DNA of 64,000 bases from Nocardia paucivorans NBRC 100373 (GTDB lineage Bacteria; Actinomycetota; Actinomycetes; Mycobacteriales; Mycobacteriaceae): the NCBI RefSeq assembly GCF_000308675.1, contig NZ_BAGE01000041.1:1-64000 (forward strand), in the 5' to 3' direction. The position numbers and the translations under genes were made by a program. Below, in pieces: positions 53,977 to 61,660 of this stretch. Position 1 is the first letter of the stretch. The number at the start of each line of letters is the position of its first letter. Under the pieces are notes generated by a model. The model saw nothing but the letters and a program-made list of their open reading frames with translations, had not been told where the DNA came from and searched no databases.

Positions 53977-55370
53977 ACGTGACGGATATGGTGTCCGCGG
54001 ACGCGGTGGTCGACCGGGCGTTGGCCCTGTCGCGGGCCGACGAGGCGATTGTCATCGTCACCGACGCCCACGAGGCGTCGCTGCGGTGGGCCGGGAATTC
54101 CATGACCACCAACGGCACCTCGGTATCCCGGCAGTGGTCGGTGATCTCGGTGTTCCGGGACGGGCCGCGTTCGGCGCGGGTGGGCAGTATCGTCGCCTCC
54201 GGTGTCGATGCCGCCGATATCGAGCCGGTGGTCCGGGCGAGCGAGGAGGCCGCCCGCACCGCCGAACCCGCCCGCGACGCCATGCCGCTGCTCGAGCCCG
54301 ATCCCACGCAGTCCACCGATGATTGGACACAACCGCCCGGTGCCACCGGTATCGAGGTGTTCGCCGATCTCGCCGCGGATCTGTCCGCCGGCTTCAACGG
54401 CAGCGACCGCTACTACGGTTTCGCCCACCACCAGGTACACACCACCTGGCTCGGCACCTCCACCGGTCTGCGGCGACGCTATGTCCAGCCGACGGGCTCG
54501 GTGGAGATCAACGGGAAACGCGGTGACGGCATCGCACCGGCCAGCGCGTGGGTGGGGGTGGGCACCACCGATTTCACCGATGTCGACACCCCGGCACTGC
54601 TGGCCGAGCTGTCCCGTCGCCTGGACTGGTCGGCCCGTCGGGTCGAGTTGCCGGCGAGCCGTTACGAAACCCTGCTGCCGCCTTCCGCGGTGGCCGACCT
54701 GCTGATTGCCATGCACTGGTCCATGGAGGGACGCGGCGCACAGGAGGGGCATACCGCCTTCTCTCGTCCGGGCGGCACCCGTATCGGGGAACGACTCACC
54801 GATCTCCCGCTCACCCTGTACTCCGATCCGGAAGCTCCCGGTCTGCGCTATCGGCCGTTCGTCGCAACCTCGTCCTCCTCCGAATCACTGTCGGTCTTCG
54901 ACAACGGGATGCCCGTCGAGCGGGTGGACTGGATCCGCGACGGGGTGATCTCCGCGCTCATCTACCCGCGGGCCATTGCCGCCGAATACGATGCGACGCC
55001 CACCGTCCCCGGGGAGAACCTGTTGCTGACCGGCGGATCGGAGGCCGACCTCGACGATATGATCGCCCGCACCGAGCGCGGTCTGCTGCTGACCACACTC
55101 TGGTACATCCGTGAGGTGGATCCGGCGACGCTACTGCTCACCGGCCTCACCCGTGACGGGGTCTATCTCGTCGAGGACGGCGAGGTCACCGCAGCGGTGA
55201 ACAATTTCCGCTTCAACGAAAGCCCCTTGGACCTGTTGCGTCGGGCCACCGAGGCGGGCGTCACCGGCCCCACCCTGCCACGCGAATGGAAGGACTGGTT
55301 CACCCGAACGGCCATGCCGCCGTTGCGGATACCCGACTTCCACATGTCGTCGGTCAGCCAGGCGACCTGA
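53973..55370 (+). CDS. tldE: TldE/PmbA, non-catalytic partner of TldD
   Basis: The protein has 465 residues. It shows the PmbA fold landmarks (SLRWAGNSMTTNGTS, LPPSAVADLLIAMHWSMEG, FVATSSSSESLSVFDNGMP) without a zinc HExxxH motif, as expected for the TldE half. GGAGG lies 8 bases before the ATG at 53973, within the end of tldD. TldE shapes the groove through which unfolded peptides reach the TldD zinc site. The gene ends 13 bp before the convergent PPOX gene. Confidence 0.92.
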   Translation: MNVTDMVSADAVVDRALALSRADEAIVIVTDAHEASLRWAGNSMTTNGTSVSRQWSVISVFRDGPRSARVGSIVASGVDAADIEPVVRASEEAARTAEPARDAMPLLEPDPTQSTDDWTQPPGATGIEVFADLAADLSAGFNGSDRYYGFAHHQVHTTWLGTSTGLRRRYVQPTGSVEINGKRGDGIAPASAWVGVGTTDFTDVDTPALLAELSRRLDWSARRVELPASRYETLLPPSAVADLLIAMHWSMEGRGAQEGHTAFSRPGGTRIGERLTDLPLTLYSDPEAPGLRYRPFVATSSSSESLSVFDNGMPVERVDWIRDGVISALIYPRAIAAEYDATPTVPGENLLLTGGSEADLDDMIARTERGLLLTTLWYIREVDPATLLLTGLTRDGVYLVEDGEVTAAVNNFRFNESPLDLLRRATEAGVTGPTLPREWKDWFTRTAMPPLRIPDFHMSSVSQAT

Positions 55371-55383
55371 GGCCCGGTGCCGA

Positions 55384-55767
55384 TCAGGCGGCGGGGGTGA
55401 TCTCGATCCCGACCGTGCCGGATCTACCGCGCCGCAGGGTGCTGCCGAGGATCACCAGCGGACCGAGGAGCCAGTACTTACGGCGCAGCAGGCGACGCAC
55501 GCGATCCGTCGCGGCCGCGTCGAGGATCCGAGCGGTGCCTTCGATCGCCGTACCGCGAGGCGTGCCCTTGGCATTGCAGGGTTGTACGGTGACCGCGGGG
55601 TTACGGCGCAGCCGTTTGACCTTCCAGCTGTCGGTGGCGGTCCAGACGTAGAGTTTGCCCTCCTCGGCGACCGCCCACAACGGGGTCGCGACGGGGGTGC
55701 CGTCCTTGCGGTAGGTCGTCAGCAGCACGTAGTCGGCGGTGCCGACCTCGCCGAGCGTATTCGTCAT
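55384..55767 (-). CDS. PPOX-class F420-dependent oxidoreductase, Rv2061-like
   Basis: This 127-residue split-beta-barrel protein of the pyridoxamine-oxidase-like class uses F420 (or FMN). Landmarks are YVLLTTYRKDGTPVATPLWAVAEE, KLYVWTATDSWKVKRLRRNP and GTAIEGTARI. The C-terminal helix LLRRKYWLLGP and the final IEITPA strand fit the Rv2061 subgroup, which in M. tuberculosis lies next to cobN, also found in this window. ATG 55767 is used; no Shine-Dalgarno is visible. The upstream open frame runs into padR. Confidence 0.85.
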   Translation of the reverse strand: MTNTLGEVGTADYVLLTTYRKDGTPVATPLWAVAEEGKLYVWTATDSWKVKRLRRNPAVTVQPCNAKGTPRGTAIEGTARILDAAATDRVRRLLRRKYWLLGPLVILGSTLRRGRSGTVGIEITPAA

Positions 55768-55835
55768 GTTCGCAGCGTAATCGGCGAACCGGTTCGGGCG
55801 GCACCGTTGTACCGTGAAGGATCCACCGCGACCGT

Positions 55836-56390
55836 TCAGATATCGTCGGCCATTCGGTACTCGCCTCGTTCGAGCCGGGCCAGCACACCCGCGGTCCATC
55901 CCGCCAGGTTGTCGAACACCCCGCTCCACAGCTCCAGCAGATCGGTGGCGTGCGGGGTCTCGTGGCGTCCCGGGTAATCGTCGACCGTTCCGAGTAATTC
56001 GTCACGGACGCCTCGACTACGTTTGCGCTGCTCACGCAGTTTCTCTATCACCTGCGCCCGCGGCAGCGCGTCCATGAAGGCGATACCCGCGCCGAGTTCC
56101 TCCATATCGATGCTCACCAGTGCCGCATCCAGGAGTGTTCGGAACTCGGCTTCTCCCGCATCGGTCAGCTCGTACAGGGTGCGCCCCGGCCCCCGGTCGC
56201 CGCCCTCGGTGCCCAGGGCGCGCAGTTTGCCCTCCCGGTCGAGCTGTTTGAGAGCGTGGTAGATCGATCCGGGTTTCACATTGGTCCAGGTATCGGCCCG
56301 CCAGGACAGGAGTTCCCGGCGTACCGCGTAGCCGTGCGCGGGCTGCCGGCGACGCAATACGCCCAGGACCAACAGTCGCACTGTCGCCAT
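55836..56390 (-). CDS. PadR-family transcriptional regulator
   Basis: The protein has 184 residues; ATG 56390 is used, with GAGGAGAG well placed. The N-terminal PadR winged helix reads LLVLGVLRRRQPAHGYAVRREL, VKPGSIYHALKQLDREGKL and GPGRTLYELTDAG. The C-terminal helical dimerisation region (residues about 95-184) is of the longer, Vir-type length. It is divergent from the VOC gene, and the 98 bp between them hold a pair of matching palindromes, so it probably represses both itself and the VOC gene. Confidence 0.9.
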   Translation of the reverse strand: MATVRLLVLGVLRRRQPAHGYAVRRELLSWRADTWTNVKPGSIYHALKQLDREGKLRALGTEGGDRGPGRTLYELTDAGEAEFRTLLDAALVSIDMEELGAGIAFMDALPRAQVIEKLREQRKRSRGVRDELLGTVDDYPGRHETPHATDLLELWSGVFDNLAGWTAGVLARLERGEYRMADDI

Positions 56391-56419
56391 GGACTCTCCT
56401 CTCGCCGGAACAATAGTAG

Positions 56420-56470
56420 TCAAACTTGATCTCCAGGCACCGCAGGCCTACCTTTGGTATTCAAAATTGA
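56420..56470. promoter_or_regulatory. Pair of TCAA-N2-TTGA palindromes between padR and the VOC gene
   Basis: TCAAACTTGA (56420-56429) and TCAAAATTGA (56461-56470) share the same symmetry. They are flanked outward by TAG/CTA extensions, so the two together also form a larger interrupted inverted repeat. They lie 41 bp apart, about four helical turns. They are likely PadR binding sites controlling both divergent genes. Confidence 0.55.
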
Positions 56471-56488
56471 CTACCGAAGGGACTCCTC

Positions 56489-57280
56489 ATGGCCGATACC
56501 GCCGTCCCCCTCCTACCCAGCAGCGACCTCACCCGCACCTTGGACTTCTATCGAACCCTCGGATACACCGTCACCCACGAACAGACCAGGCCGTATATCT
56601 ACGGCGCCGTTATCGCCCACGACTGCGAACTGCACTTCACCGCGGCACCGAAGAACGGCGGGCCGGCCGCCGGCTGTCTCGTCATGGTCGACGATGTGGC
56701 CGATCGCCACCGCGCCTTCACCGAGGCCCTGCGCGGCCGCTACGGCAAGATCCCCGCCACGGGTTTCGGCCGTATCACCCGATTCCGCCCCGGACAGTCC
56801 CGATTCACCCTGATCGACCCCGACGGCACCTCGATCATCTACATCCAGCGCGGTGAACCCGACGTCGAACATGGCGGCTCCACACAACTCGACGGCCTGG
56901 CCCGGGTCCTCGACAATGCCCGTATCCTGCGCGATTTCAAGAACGACGACAAAAGCGCGGAACGGGCCCTGGAAGCAGGTTTGCGCCGATTCGGCGCCCG
57001 GGCCACGCCGATCGAACTCGGCCGCGCCCTGGCGGCACTCGCCGAGTTGGCGGTCGCCTCGGGCGAGCCCGACAAAGCGGCCGCCCGACGTGCGGATCTG
57101 GCGGCCCTCGAACTCACCGACGCCGAGCGCGTCGAACTCGCCCGCGAGCTCGACGCGGCAACCGACCTCGCCGAATGGTTGGAACGACAGAGCCGATCGA
57201 CGGCCCGCTCAAGCCGCGGTGAGGACCCGGGGCCCGTCCTCGGTCACGGCCACCGTGTGTTCGGAGTGGGCGGTGCGTGA
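56489..57280 (+). CDS. VOC-family (glyoxalase-like) protein with helical C-terminal extension
   Basis: The protein has 263 residues. Residues 1-118 form a single glyoxalase/bleomycin-resistance-like unit (VPLLPSSDLTRTLDFYRTLGY, AHDCELHFTA, GQSRFTLIDPDGTSIIYIQ). One His and two Glu/Asp positions suit either metal binding or a drug-binding non-enzymatic fold. Residues about 130-235 add an Ala/Leu/Glu-rich helical region with TPR-like spacing. The last 24 residues are antisense to the end of the methionine aminopeptidase gene, a 72-bp convergent overlap. It is divergent from PadR, which suggests inducible expression. Confidence 0.82.
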   Translation: MADTAVPLLPSSDLTRTLDFYRTLGYTVTHEQTRPYIYGAVIAHDCELHFTAAPKNGGPAAGCLVMVDDVADRHRAFTEALRGRYGKIPATGFGRITRFRPGQSRFTLIDPDGTSIIYIQRGEPDVEHGGSTQLDGLARVLDNARILRDFKNDDKSAERALEAGLRRFGARATPIELGRALAALAELAVASGEPDKAAARRADLAALELTDAERVELARELDAATDLAEWLERQSRSTARSSRGEDPGPVLGHGHRVFGVGGA

Positions 57281-57976
57281 GCCGTCCGCGGAACGAATGG
57301 TCCAGCCGTCCGCATCGTCGGTGACGATCCGATCGGTCGTCCGCGCGAACCACGGTTCTATGGCGATGACCAGGCCGGGCCGCAGCGGATAGCCTCGACC
57401 CGGCCGGCCCGCATTGGGGACGTGTGGATCCTCGTGCATGGTGCGTCCCAGACCGTGTCCCCCGAATTCGGTGTTCACCGGATAACCGTGGGCCCGCGCG
57501 ACCGCCGAGATGGCGGCGGAGATATCGCCGATCCGATTCCCGGGCACGGCGACCTCGATGGCCGCCGCCAAGGCTTCCTCGGTGGCGCGGACGAGTCGCA
57601 GATCCTCCGGATCGGCGGTACCGACGACCACGGTGGTCGCGGCGTCCGCCACCCAGCCGTCGACCGAGAGCGCCAGGTCCATACTCAACACATCACCGTT
57701 GCACAGGGTGTAGTCGAACGGCAGCCCATGCAGTACGGCGTCGTTCACCGACAGACAGATGGTGTTGCGAAAGGGGCCACGACCGAACGAGGGCGCATAG
57801 TCCCAATAGCACGATTGCGCGCCGCGTTGCCGAATCCGTTCCCGCACCAGCGCTTCCAGATCCAGTAGATTCACCCCGACGGCCGCACGCTCGCGCAGTT
57901 CGGCCAGGATTTCGGCCACCAGCCGCCCCGCCGCTCGCATACGTGCGAGTTCGGCCGGCGATTTCAACTCCACCAC
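57209..57976 (-). CDS. map: Type I methionine aminopeptidase, accessory copy
   Basis: The protein has 255 residues. GTG 57976 is chosen, with GGAGGT five bases upstream; the few residues before it cover the operator array. Metal ligands are visible as D in MDLALSVDGW, D in VADAATTVV, H in GGHGLGRTMHEDP, E in IAIEPWF and E in HSEHTVAV. It removes the initiator Met of nascent proteins. Being paired with a small regulator and an operator array is not typical of a housekeeping map, so it is probably an extra, regulated copy. Confidence 0.9.
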   Translation of the reverse strand: MVELKSPAELARMRAAGRLVAEILAELRERAAVGVNLLDLEALVRERIRQRGAQSCYWDYAPSFGRGPFRNTICLSVNDAVLHGLPFDYTLCNGDVLSMDLALSVDGWVADAATTVVVGTADPEDLRLVRATEEALAAAIEVAVPGNRIGDISAAISAVARAHGYPVNTEFGGHGLGRTMHEDPHVPNAGRPGRGYPLRPGLVIAIEPWFARTTDRIVTDDADGWTIRSADGSRTAHSEHTVAVTEDGPRVLTAA

Positions 57977-57986
57977 AACAACCTCC

Positions 57987-58034
57987 AATACCAGTGGACG
58001 GTATTTTAATACCGTTTTGCGGTATATAAATACC
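57987..58034. promoter_or_regulatory. 21-bp-periodic operator array between map and the Xre gene
   Basis: AATACC recurs at 57987, 58008 and 58029, exactly 21 bp apart. GGTAT recurs at 58000 and 58021, also 21 bp apart. They form two GGTAT-N4-ATACC palindromes (58000-58013, 58021-58034); the first extends to ACGGTATT-TT-AATACCGT. The array spans the divergent promoters. Confidence 0.65.
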
Positions 58035-58051
58035 ACCCCTAAGGTGGACTC

Positions 58052-58315
58052 ATGGTGCGACTGCCTCTGACCCCGGCTCAGATCGAGGCCGGTCGACGTC
58101 TCGGCGCCCGACTGCGCGCTGCCCGGGGCACCCGGGAGCCGGCCGAGGTGGCCCGGGCCGCCGGTATCTCGCCGGAAACCCTGCGCAAGATCGAAACGGG
58201 ACGGCTGCCGTCCCCCGGCTTCGGCACGGTGGTGGCACTGAGCCGCGTACTCGACCTGCCATTACAGGAACTGGCCGATATCTGGAGCTCACCGGACCTC
58301 GCCGAATCCGCGTAA
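58052..58315 (+). CDS. Small Xre-family helix-turn-helix regulator
   Basis: The protein has 87 residues, and a single HTH_3/Xre domain fills the chain: LGARLRAARG, PAEVARAAGISPETLRKIETG (recognition helix) and PGFGTVVALSRVLDLPLQEL. It has no effector domain. AAGGTGG lies 5 bases before the ATG. It is divergent from the methionine aminopeptidase gene across the 21-bp-periodic palindromes, so it is the obvious candidate to bind them and control both genes. Confidence 0.88.
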   Translation: MVRLPLTPAQIEAGRRLGARLRAARGTREPAEVARAAGISPETLRKIETGRLPSPGFGTVVALSRVLDLPLQELADIWSSPDLAESA

Positions 58316-58379
58316 CCGCCCCCCACGGAACGCGCCGGACCCGGACGATTCGACAGACAGGACCACCGCGCGGTCGGCG

Positions 58380-59339
58380 TCACACGAGAGGATCGATGGA
58401 CAGGCTCACCCGCGCCAGTACCGCGCGGTGGTCCGAGCCCGGAATATCGATGGTCCGCACCTGCGTCGTCGTTCCACCCGACAACAGCACATGGTCGATA
58501 CCGATCAGCGGTCCCCACCGTTTATCGGCCGGATAGGTCGGCAAACGGCCCGCCCCGGCCTGCTCGGCGGCGGAGGCGAAACCGTTGCGCAACAGGGCGC
58601 GGTAGGCGGCATGGTTGGCGGTGGCATTGAAATCGGCGCCGACCAGCGCCGGAGTGGGCGCGGTATCCAGAATCTCACGGATTCGGCGCATCTCACCCGA
58701 CCAGGTGGCGCTACCAGCGGTGGGCGGAAGCGGATGAAACGCGTAGACCGCCACCGGGCCCAACTCGGGATGCCGGAGGGTGGCGGACAGATTGCGCAGG
58801 GTGAACCCGTCATAGGAGATGGTGTCGTGCAGCGGGAACCGGCTGTAGATACCGGTTCCCACTCCACCGTAAACCGGTTCGATATAGCGGTAGGGCAGCT
58901 GCTCGTCCACTCCGGCCGCGGTGAGACATTCCACCGCACTCGGGGTGAGTTCGTTCACCGTGAGCACATCGACCCGCTCGGCCGTCACCACACGTGCCAT
59001 CGCCCGCGCATCGGCCCGTCCGAGCCACAAATTCGATTGCAATACCGTGATCTCCGTGCCGCCCGCGGCGCGGCCATCCGGGACGAACATCGGCAACTGC
59101 GTCCACAGCACCCCGGCGATCACCACACCGGCCGCCGCCGCGCTACGCCAGCCACGGGCGGCCAGGAACAACAGCAGCGCCACCCAGGACGCGAACATCA
59201 AATACGTGGCACCCGCCGCCAACAACACCAGTTCACGGCGCTGCGACTCGCCGAGATACAACAGAATGCCACCGACCGCCACCACCAGGGCGACCCATCC
59301 CGCGCCGAGCAGTGCCCGGTTCGCCCAATTTCGTCTCAT
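58380..59339 (-). CDS. Endonuclease/exonuclease/phosphatase-family protein, membrane-anchored
   Basis: The protein has 319 residues. Three N-terminal helices (residues about 10-85) anchor the EEP domain outside the membrane. The domain shows ITVLQSNLWLGRAD (start of the fold), DVLTVNELTPSAV with its catalytic Glu, GVGTGIYSRFPL, VYAFHPLPPT (His), LVGADFNATANH (the D-x-N pair) and IPGSDHRAVLARV (final His). All core residues are present. Similar actinobacterial proteins are annotated only by fold; substrates might be phosphodiesters or phospholipid headgroups. Confidence 0.88.
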   Translation of the reverse strand: MRRNWANRALLGAGWVALVVAVGGILLYLGESQRRELVLLAAGATYLMFASWVALLLFLAARGWRSAAAAGVVIAGVLWTQLPMFVPDGRAAGGTEITVLQSNLWLGRADARAMARVVTAERVDVLTVNELTPSAVECLTAAGVDEQLPYRYIEPVYGGVGTGIYSRFPLHDTISYDGFTLRNLSATLRHPELGPVAVYAFHPLPPTAGSATWSGEMRRIREILDTAPTPALVGADFNATANHAAYRALLRNGFASAAEQAGAGRLPTYPADKRWGPLIGIDHVLLSGGTTTQVRTIDIPGSDHRAVLARVSLSIDPLV

Positions 59340-59560
59340 GGCCCAACCCTATTCGGACCGACCACCGTGTCGTGGTCGGTGTAGATTCGGTCGAAGCCGG
59401 AACATCGGCAGTCACCGGGGAAGCAGAACTTCGGTGGCGCGAAGACAATCCATCGCCCGGTGGCCTTCGGCCGCCGAATCGGCGGATCGAAAGAACGTGA
59501 CAGGGCGCTACCGTTCGGACAGAATCGCGATAATCGTCGCCTTTCACCGAGCGGAGAATG

Positions 59561-60338
59561 ATGACCGGCGAGGAATTCGTTGCGTATGTCGCCGACCGGC
59601 TCGCCGCTCTTCCGGGCATTGTCGCGGTGGCCCTCGGCGGATCACGGGCCCAGGGAACCCATCGACCGGGCAGCGACTGGGATTTCGCCCTCTACTATCG
59701 GAGCCATTTCGATCCGGCGGACCTCCGCGGGATCGGCTGGGCGGGTGAGGTATCCGAGATCGGCGCATGGGGCGGGTGTTCAACGGCGGTGCCTGGCCGA
59801 CGATCGACGACCGGCGCGTCGATGTGCACTATCGTGATCCCGACGTCGTCGAATACGAACTCGCCGAAGCCGAACATCAACTGTTCCATTGGGAACCGTT
59901 GATGTTCCATCTCGCCGGTATCCCCAGCTATCTGCCGGTTGCCGAACTCGCCGGCAACAAGGTGATGCGAGGGATCCTGCCGCGTCCCGCCTTCCCCGAG
60001 AAGCTGCGTACGACCACACCACCCCTATGGCGTGGTCGGGCGGCGCCGACCCTGCGGTATGCCCGCGGCGCGTACGTTCCGCGCGGTCGGACCACCGAGG
60101 TGGTGGGGGCCCTGGCCACAGCGGGGATGCAGACGGCGCACGCGATACTGGCCGCCCGCGGGGAATGGATCACCAACGAGAAACAGCTGCTACACCGGGC
60201 GAGGTTGCGCGGGCTCGACACGATCGTGGCCGAGGCGGGTACGCAACCTGCGACCCTGGAGCGTGCGGTGTCGCGGCCGAGCAGCCGATCCGAGCAGCCG
60301 ATCCGGCCGGTGCGTTCGACGGACCCGGCATCGAATGA
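59561..60338 (+). pseudogene. Nucleotidyltransferase-domain gene broken by a frameshift
   Basis: The first part reads as a Pol-beta-type nucleotidyltransferase: ALGGSRAQGTHRPGSDWDFALYY, with GGSRA and D-x-D (SDWDFA). Around 59770, after EIGAWGG, the reading frame is lost. The natural continuation (VFNGGAWPTIDDRRVDVHYR, DVVEYELAEAEH and onward) lies one frame over. One missing G in the GGGGCGGG tract explains it. The second frame continues coding-like to about 60270, where a 13-bp tandem duplication (60277-60302) may be a further lesion. The end is uncertain: that frame stays open to 60747, while another closes at 60338. A sequencing error in the G-tract is possible. GGAG precedes the ATG. Confidence 0.75.
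60277..60302. repeat. 13-bp perfect tandem duplication in the broken nucleotidyltransferase gene
   Basis: CCGAGCAGCCGAT occurs twice head to tail. Thirteen is not a multiple of three, so the duplication would shift the frame of the C-terminal end of the gene. Confidence 0.6.
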
Positions 60339-60526
60339 CCCGAGACGGCCGCTCGGAAGTTCAATCGACTACCGCGGTCACCGGTTCTGCCACCGACCGC
60401 GGATGGCCGATCGCGCAACAGCACCAGGCCGAGCAGCGCGGCCGCGAACCGCGCGCCCGGTGATACCGCTTCGACCGGATGGGCGGCATCATGCCCGCGC
60501 CACGGCCGGGAACGGTTGTGGACCGC

Positions 60527-60775
60527 TCAGTGGTGAGAGTGGTTCGAGGAGCCCGGCTTACTCGATTTCTTCGGCTTCTTCGGCTTCTTCCCATCGCTGT
60601 CCGGCTCCCATTCGTAGCCAGGTATGCCTTTCTCGCAGTAGGAGTCGGCCACCTTGGTATCGGTGGCGTCGAATTCGCACCAACGGCTCTTACCGCAGGC
60701 AACCGTGCCCAGACCGGCGGCGAGGACGATCACGGTCATGGCGGTAATGGTGCGCAGGCGCGTTCCGCGCTTCAT
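60527..60775 (-). CDS. Small secreted lipoprotein-like protein with Lys/Pro- and His-rich tail
   Basis: The protein has 82 residues. GGAG lies 7 bases before the ATG. The signal RLRTITAMTVIVLAAGLGTVAC ends in a Cys after TVA, a slightly weak lipobox. The mature part is only about 55 residues: CGKSRWCEFDATDTKVADSY has two more Cys downstream. Then comes a repetitive KKPKKPKKSSK stretch encoded by a near-perfect 9-bp repeat, and a final SNHSHH. The tail could bind metal or anionic polymer; I know of no family. It follows the hypothetical gene at 60690-61559 on the same strand. Confidence 0.65.
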   Translation of the reverse strand: MKRGTRLRTITAMTVIVLAAGLGTVACGKSRWCEFDATDTKVADSYCEKGIPGYEWEPDSDGKKPKKPKKSSKPGSSNHSHH

Positions 60776-61559
60776 GGTCTACTCCTGTGTTCGGAAAGCA
60801 AAAAGGTCCTCGGACAACGGAAGACGACCGGTACCCGACCCTCTCCGTGCCATATGCAACCCTAGGCAAGGCGGTTGGAGAAGTCTTTCGAAGGGCTTGT
60901 AACCGGATACGGCCCATCGAGCCGGATTCACCGAACAGCGGGCTGTGCGGACCTCTCGCCACCGCACCGATCTCATCCCGCAGGGCGACAATCATTTGAC
61001 CGAACCGGGGCCCTTCGGTCGAAATATCGTTCGACGGGAACTGTTCATGGGGATACATCCCGAGCACCGCCGGCGTGCCCGACGTCTCCTGGACATCGGC
61101 CCCGAAGCAGGTGGAATTGCCGTGGGACATCACGAAAACAGGCAGGTCGTCGCTGTCGACATCACACCACAAGGCTTGCTTCACGGGCCCTTCCTCTACC
61201 CTTACAGCCTTCCTCGTCTCGACGAGCGTGGTCGGCCAGAGATAGCCGAATTGGCGCGACTTTACCGGATCGGTGGTCGACAGCCACTTCCGAAGCTTGT
61301 CGATATCGCCGGCCTGGGTCGGCATCGCGAAGACGTGAATCTCACCGGAAGGCGACGACAATCTTTCGACCCGCACATCCAGCGAGTTGAAGGCCACCTT
61401 CATATTGTCGCCGGTCCACCCCGTCAGCTCCGCGGACCGGCCGGAGAAACCGCTGGACTCGTCCACTATGTCGTGTAGCGCACGCCCCGCGTCGCCAGTG
61501 GCGGCCACCAGACGCGTGGCCACTTCGGCACCCATGTCGGTGAGAGGGCCACGCATCAT
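60690..61559 (-). CDS. Hypothetical protein in lower-GC DNA, C-terminus uncertain
   Basis: The open frame is 289 residues; the start is one of two ATGs (61559, 61556) after GCAGGTG. Protein-like sequence runs from MGAEVATRLVAATGDAGRAL through WTGDNMKVAFNSLDVRVERL, IHVFAMPTQAGDIDKLRKWL and PVFVMSHGNSTCFGADVQET to about RFGQMIVALRDEIG. No domain is recognised. Past about 60930 the sequence stops looking like protein, and the last 86 bases overlap the lipoprotein gene in another frame, so the true end may be earlier through a frameshift. Base composition is visibly lower in GC than the rest of the window, a hint of acquisition. Confidence 0.5.
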   Translation of the reverse strand: MMRGPLTDMGAEVATRLVAATGDAGRALHDIVDESSGFSGRSAELTGWTGDNMKVAFNSLDVRVERLSSPSGEIHVFAMPTQAGDIDKLRKWLSTTDPVKSRQFGYLWPTTLVETRKAVRVEEGPVKQALWCDVDSDDLPVFVMSHGNSTCFGADVQETSGTPAVLGMYPHEQFPSNDISTEGPRFGQMIVALRDEIGAVARGPHSPLFGESGSMGRIRLQALRKTSPTALPRVAYGTERVGYRSSSVVRGPFCFPNTGVDHEARNAPAHHYRHDRDRPRRRSGHGCLR

Positions 61560-61660
61560 GGTTCACCTGCGTTCTCGAATCCGATCAGGAGGAGAGAAGT
61601 GTACCGGGAGACCGCAATGAGACAGGTCCTCGAACAGACGAATTATGATGTCACAGAACC

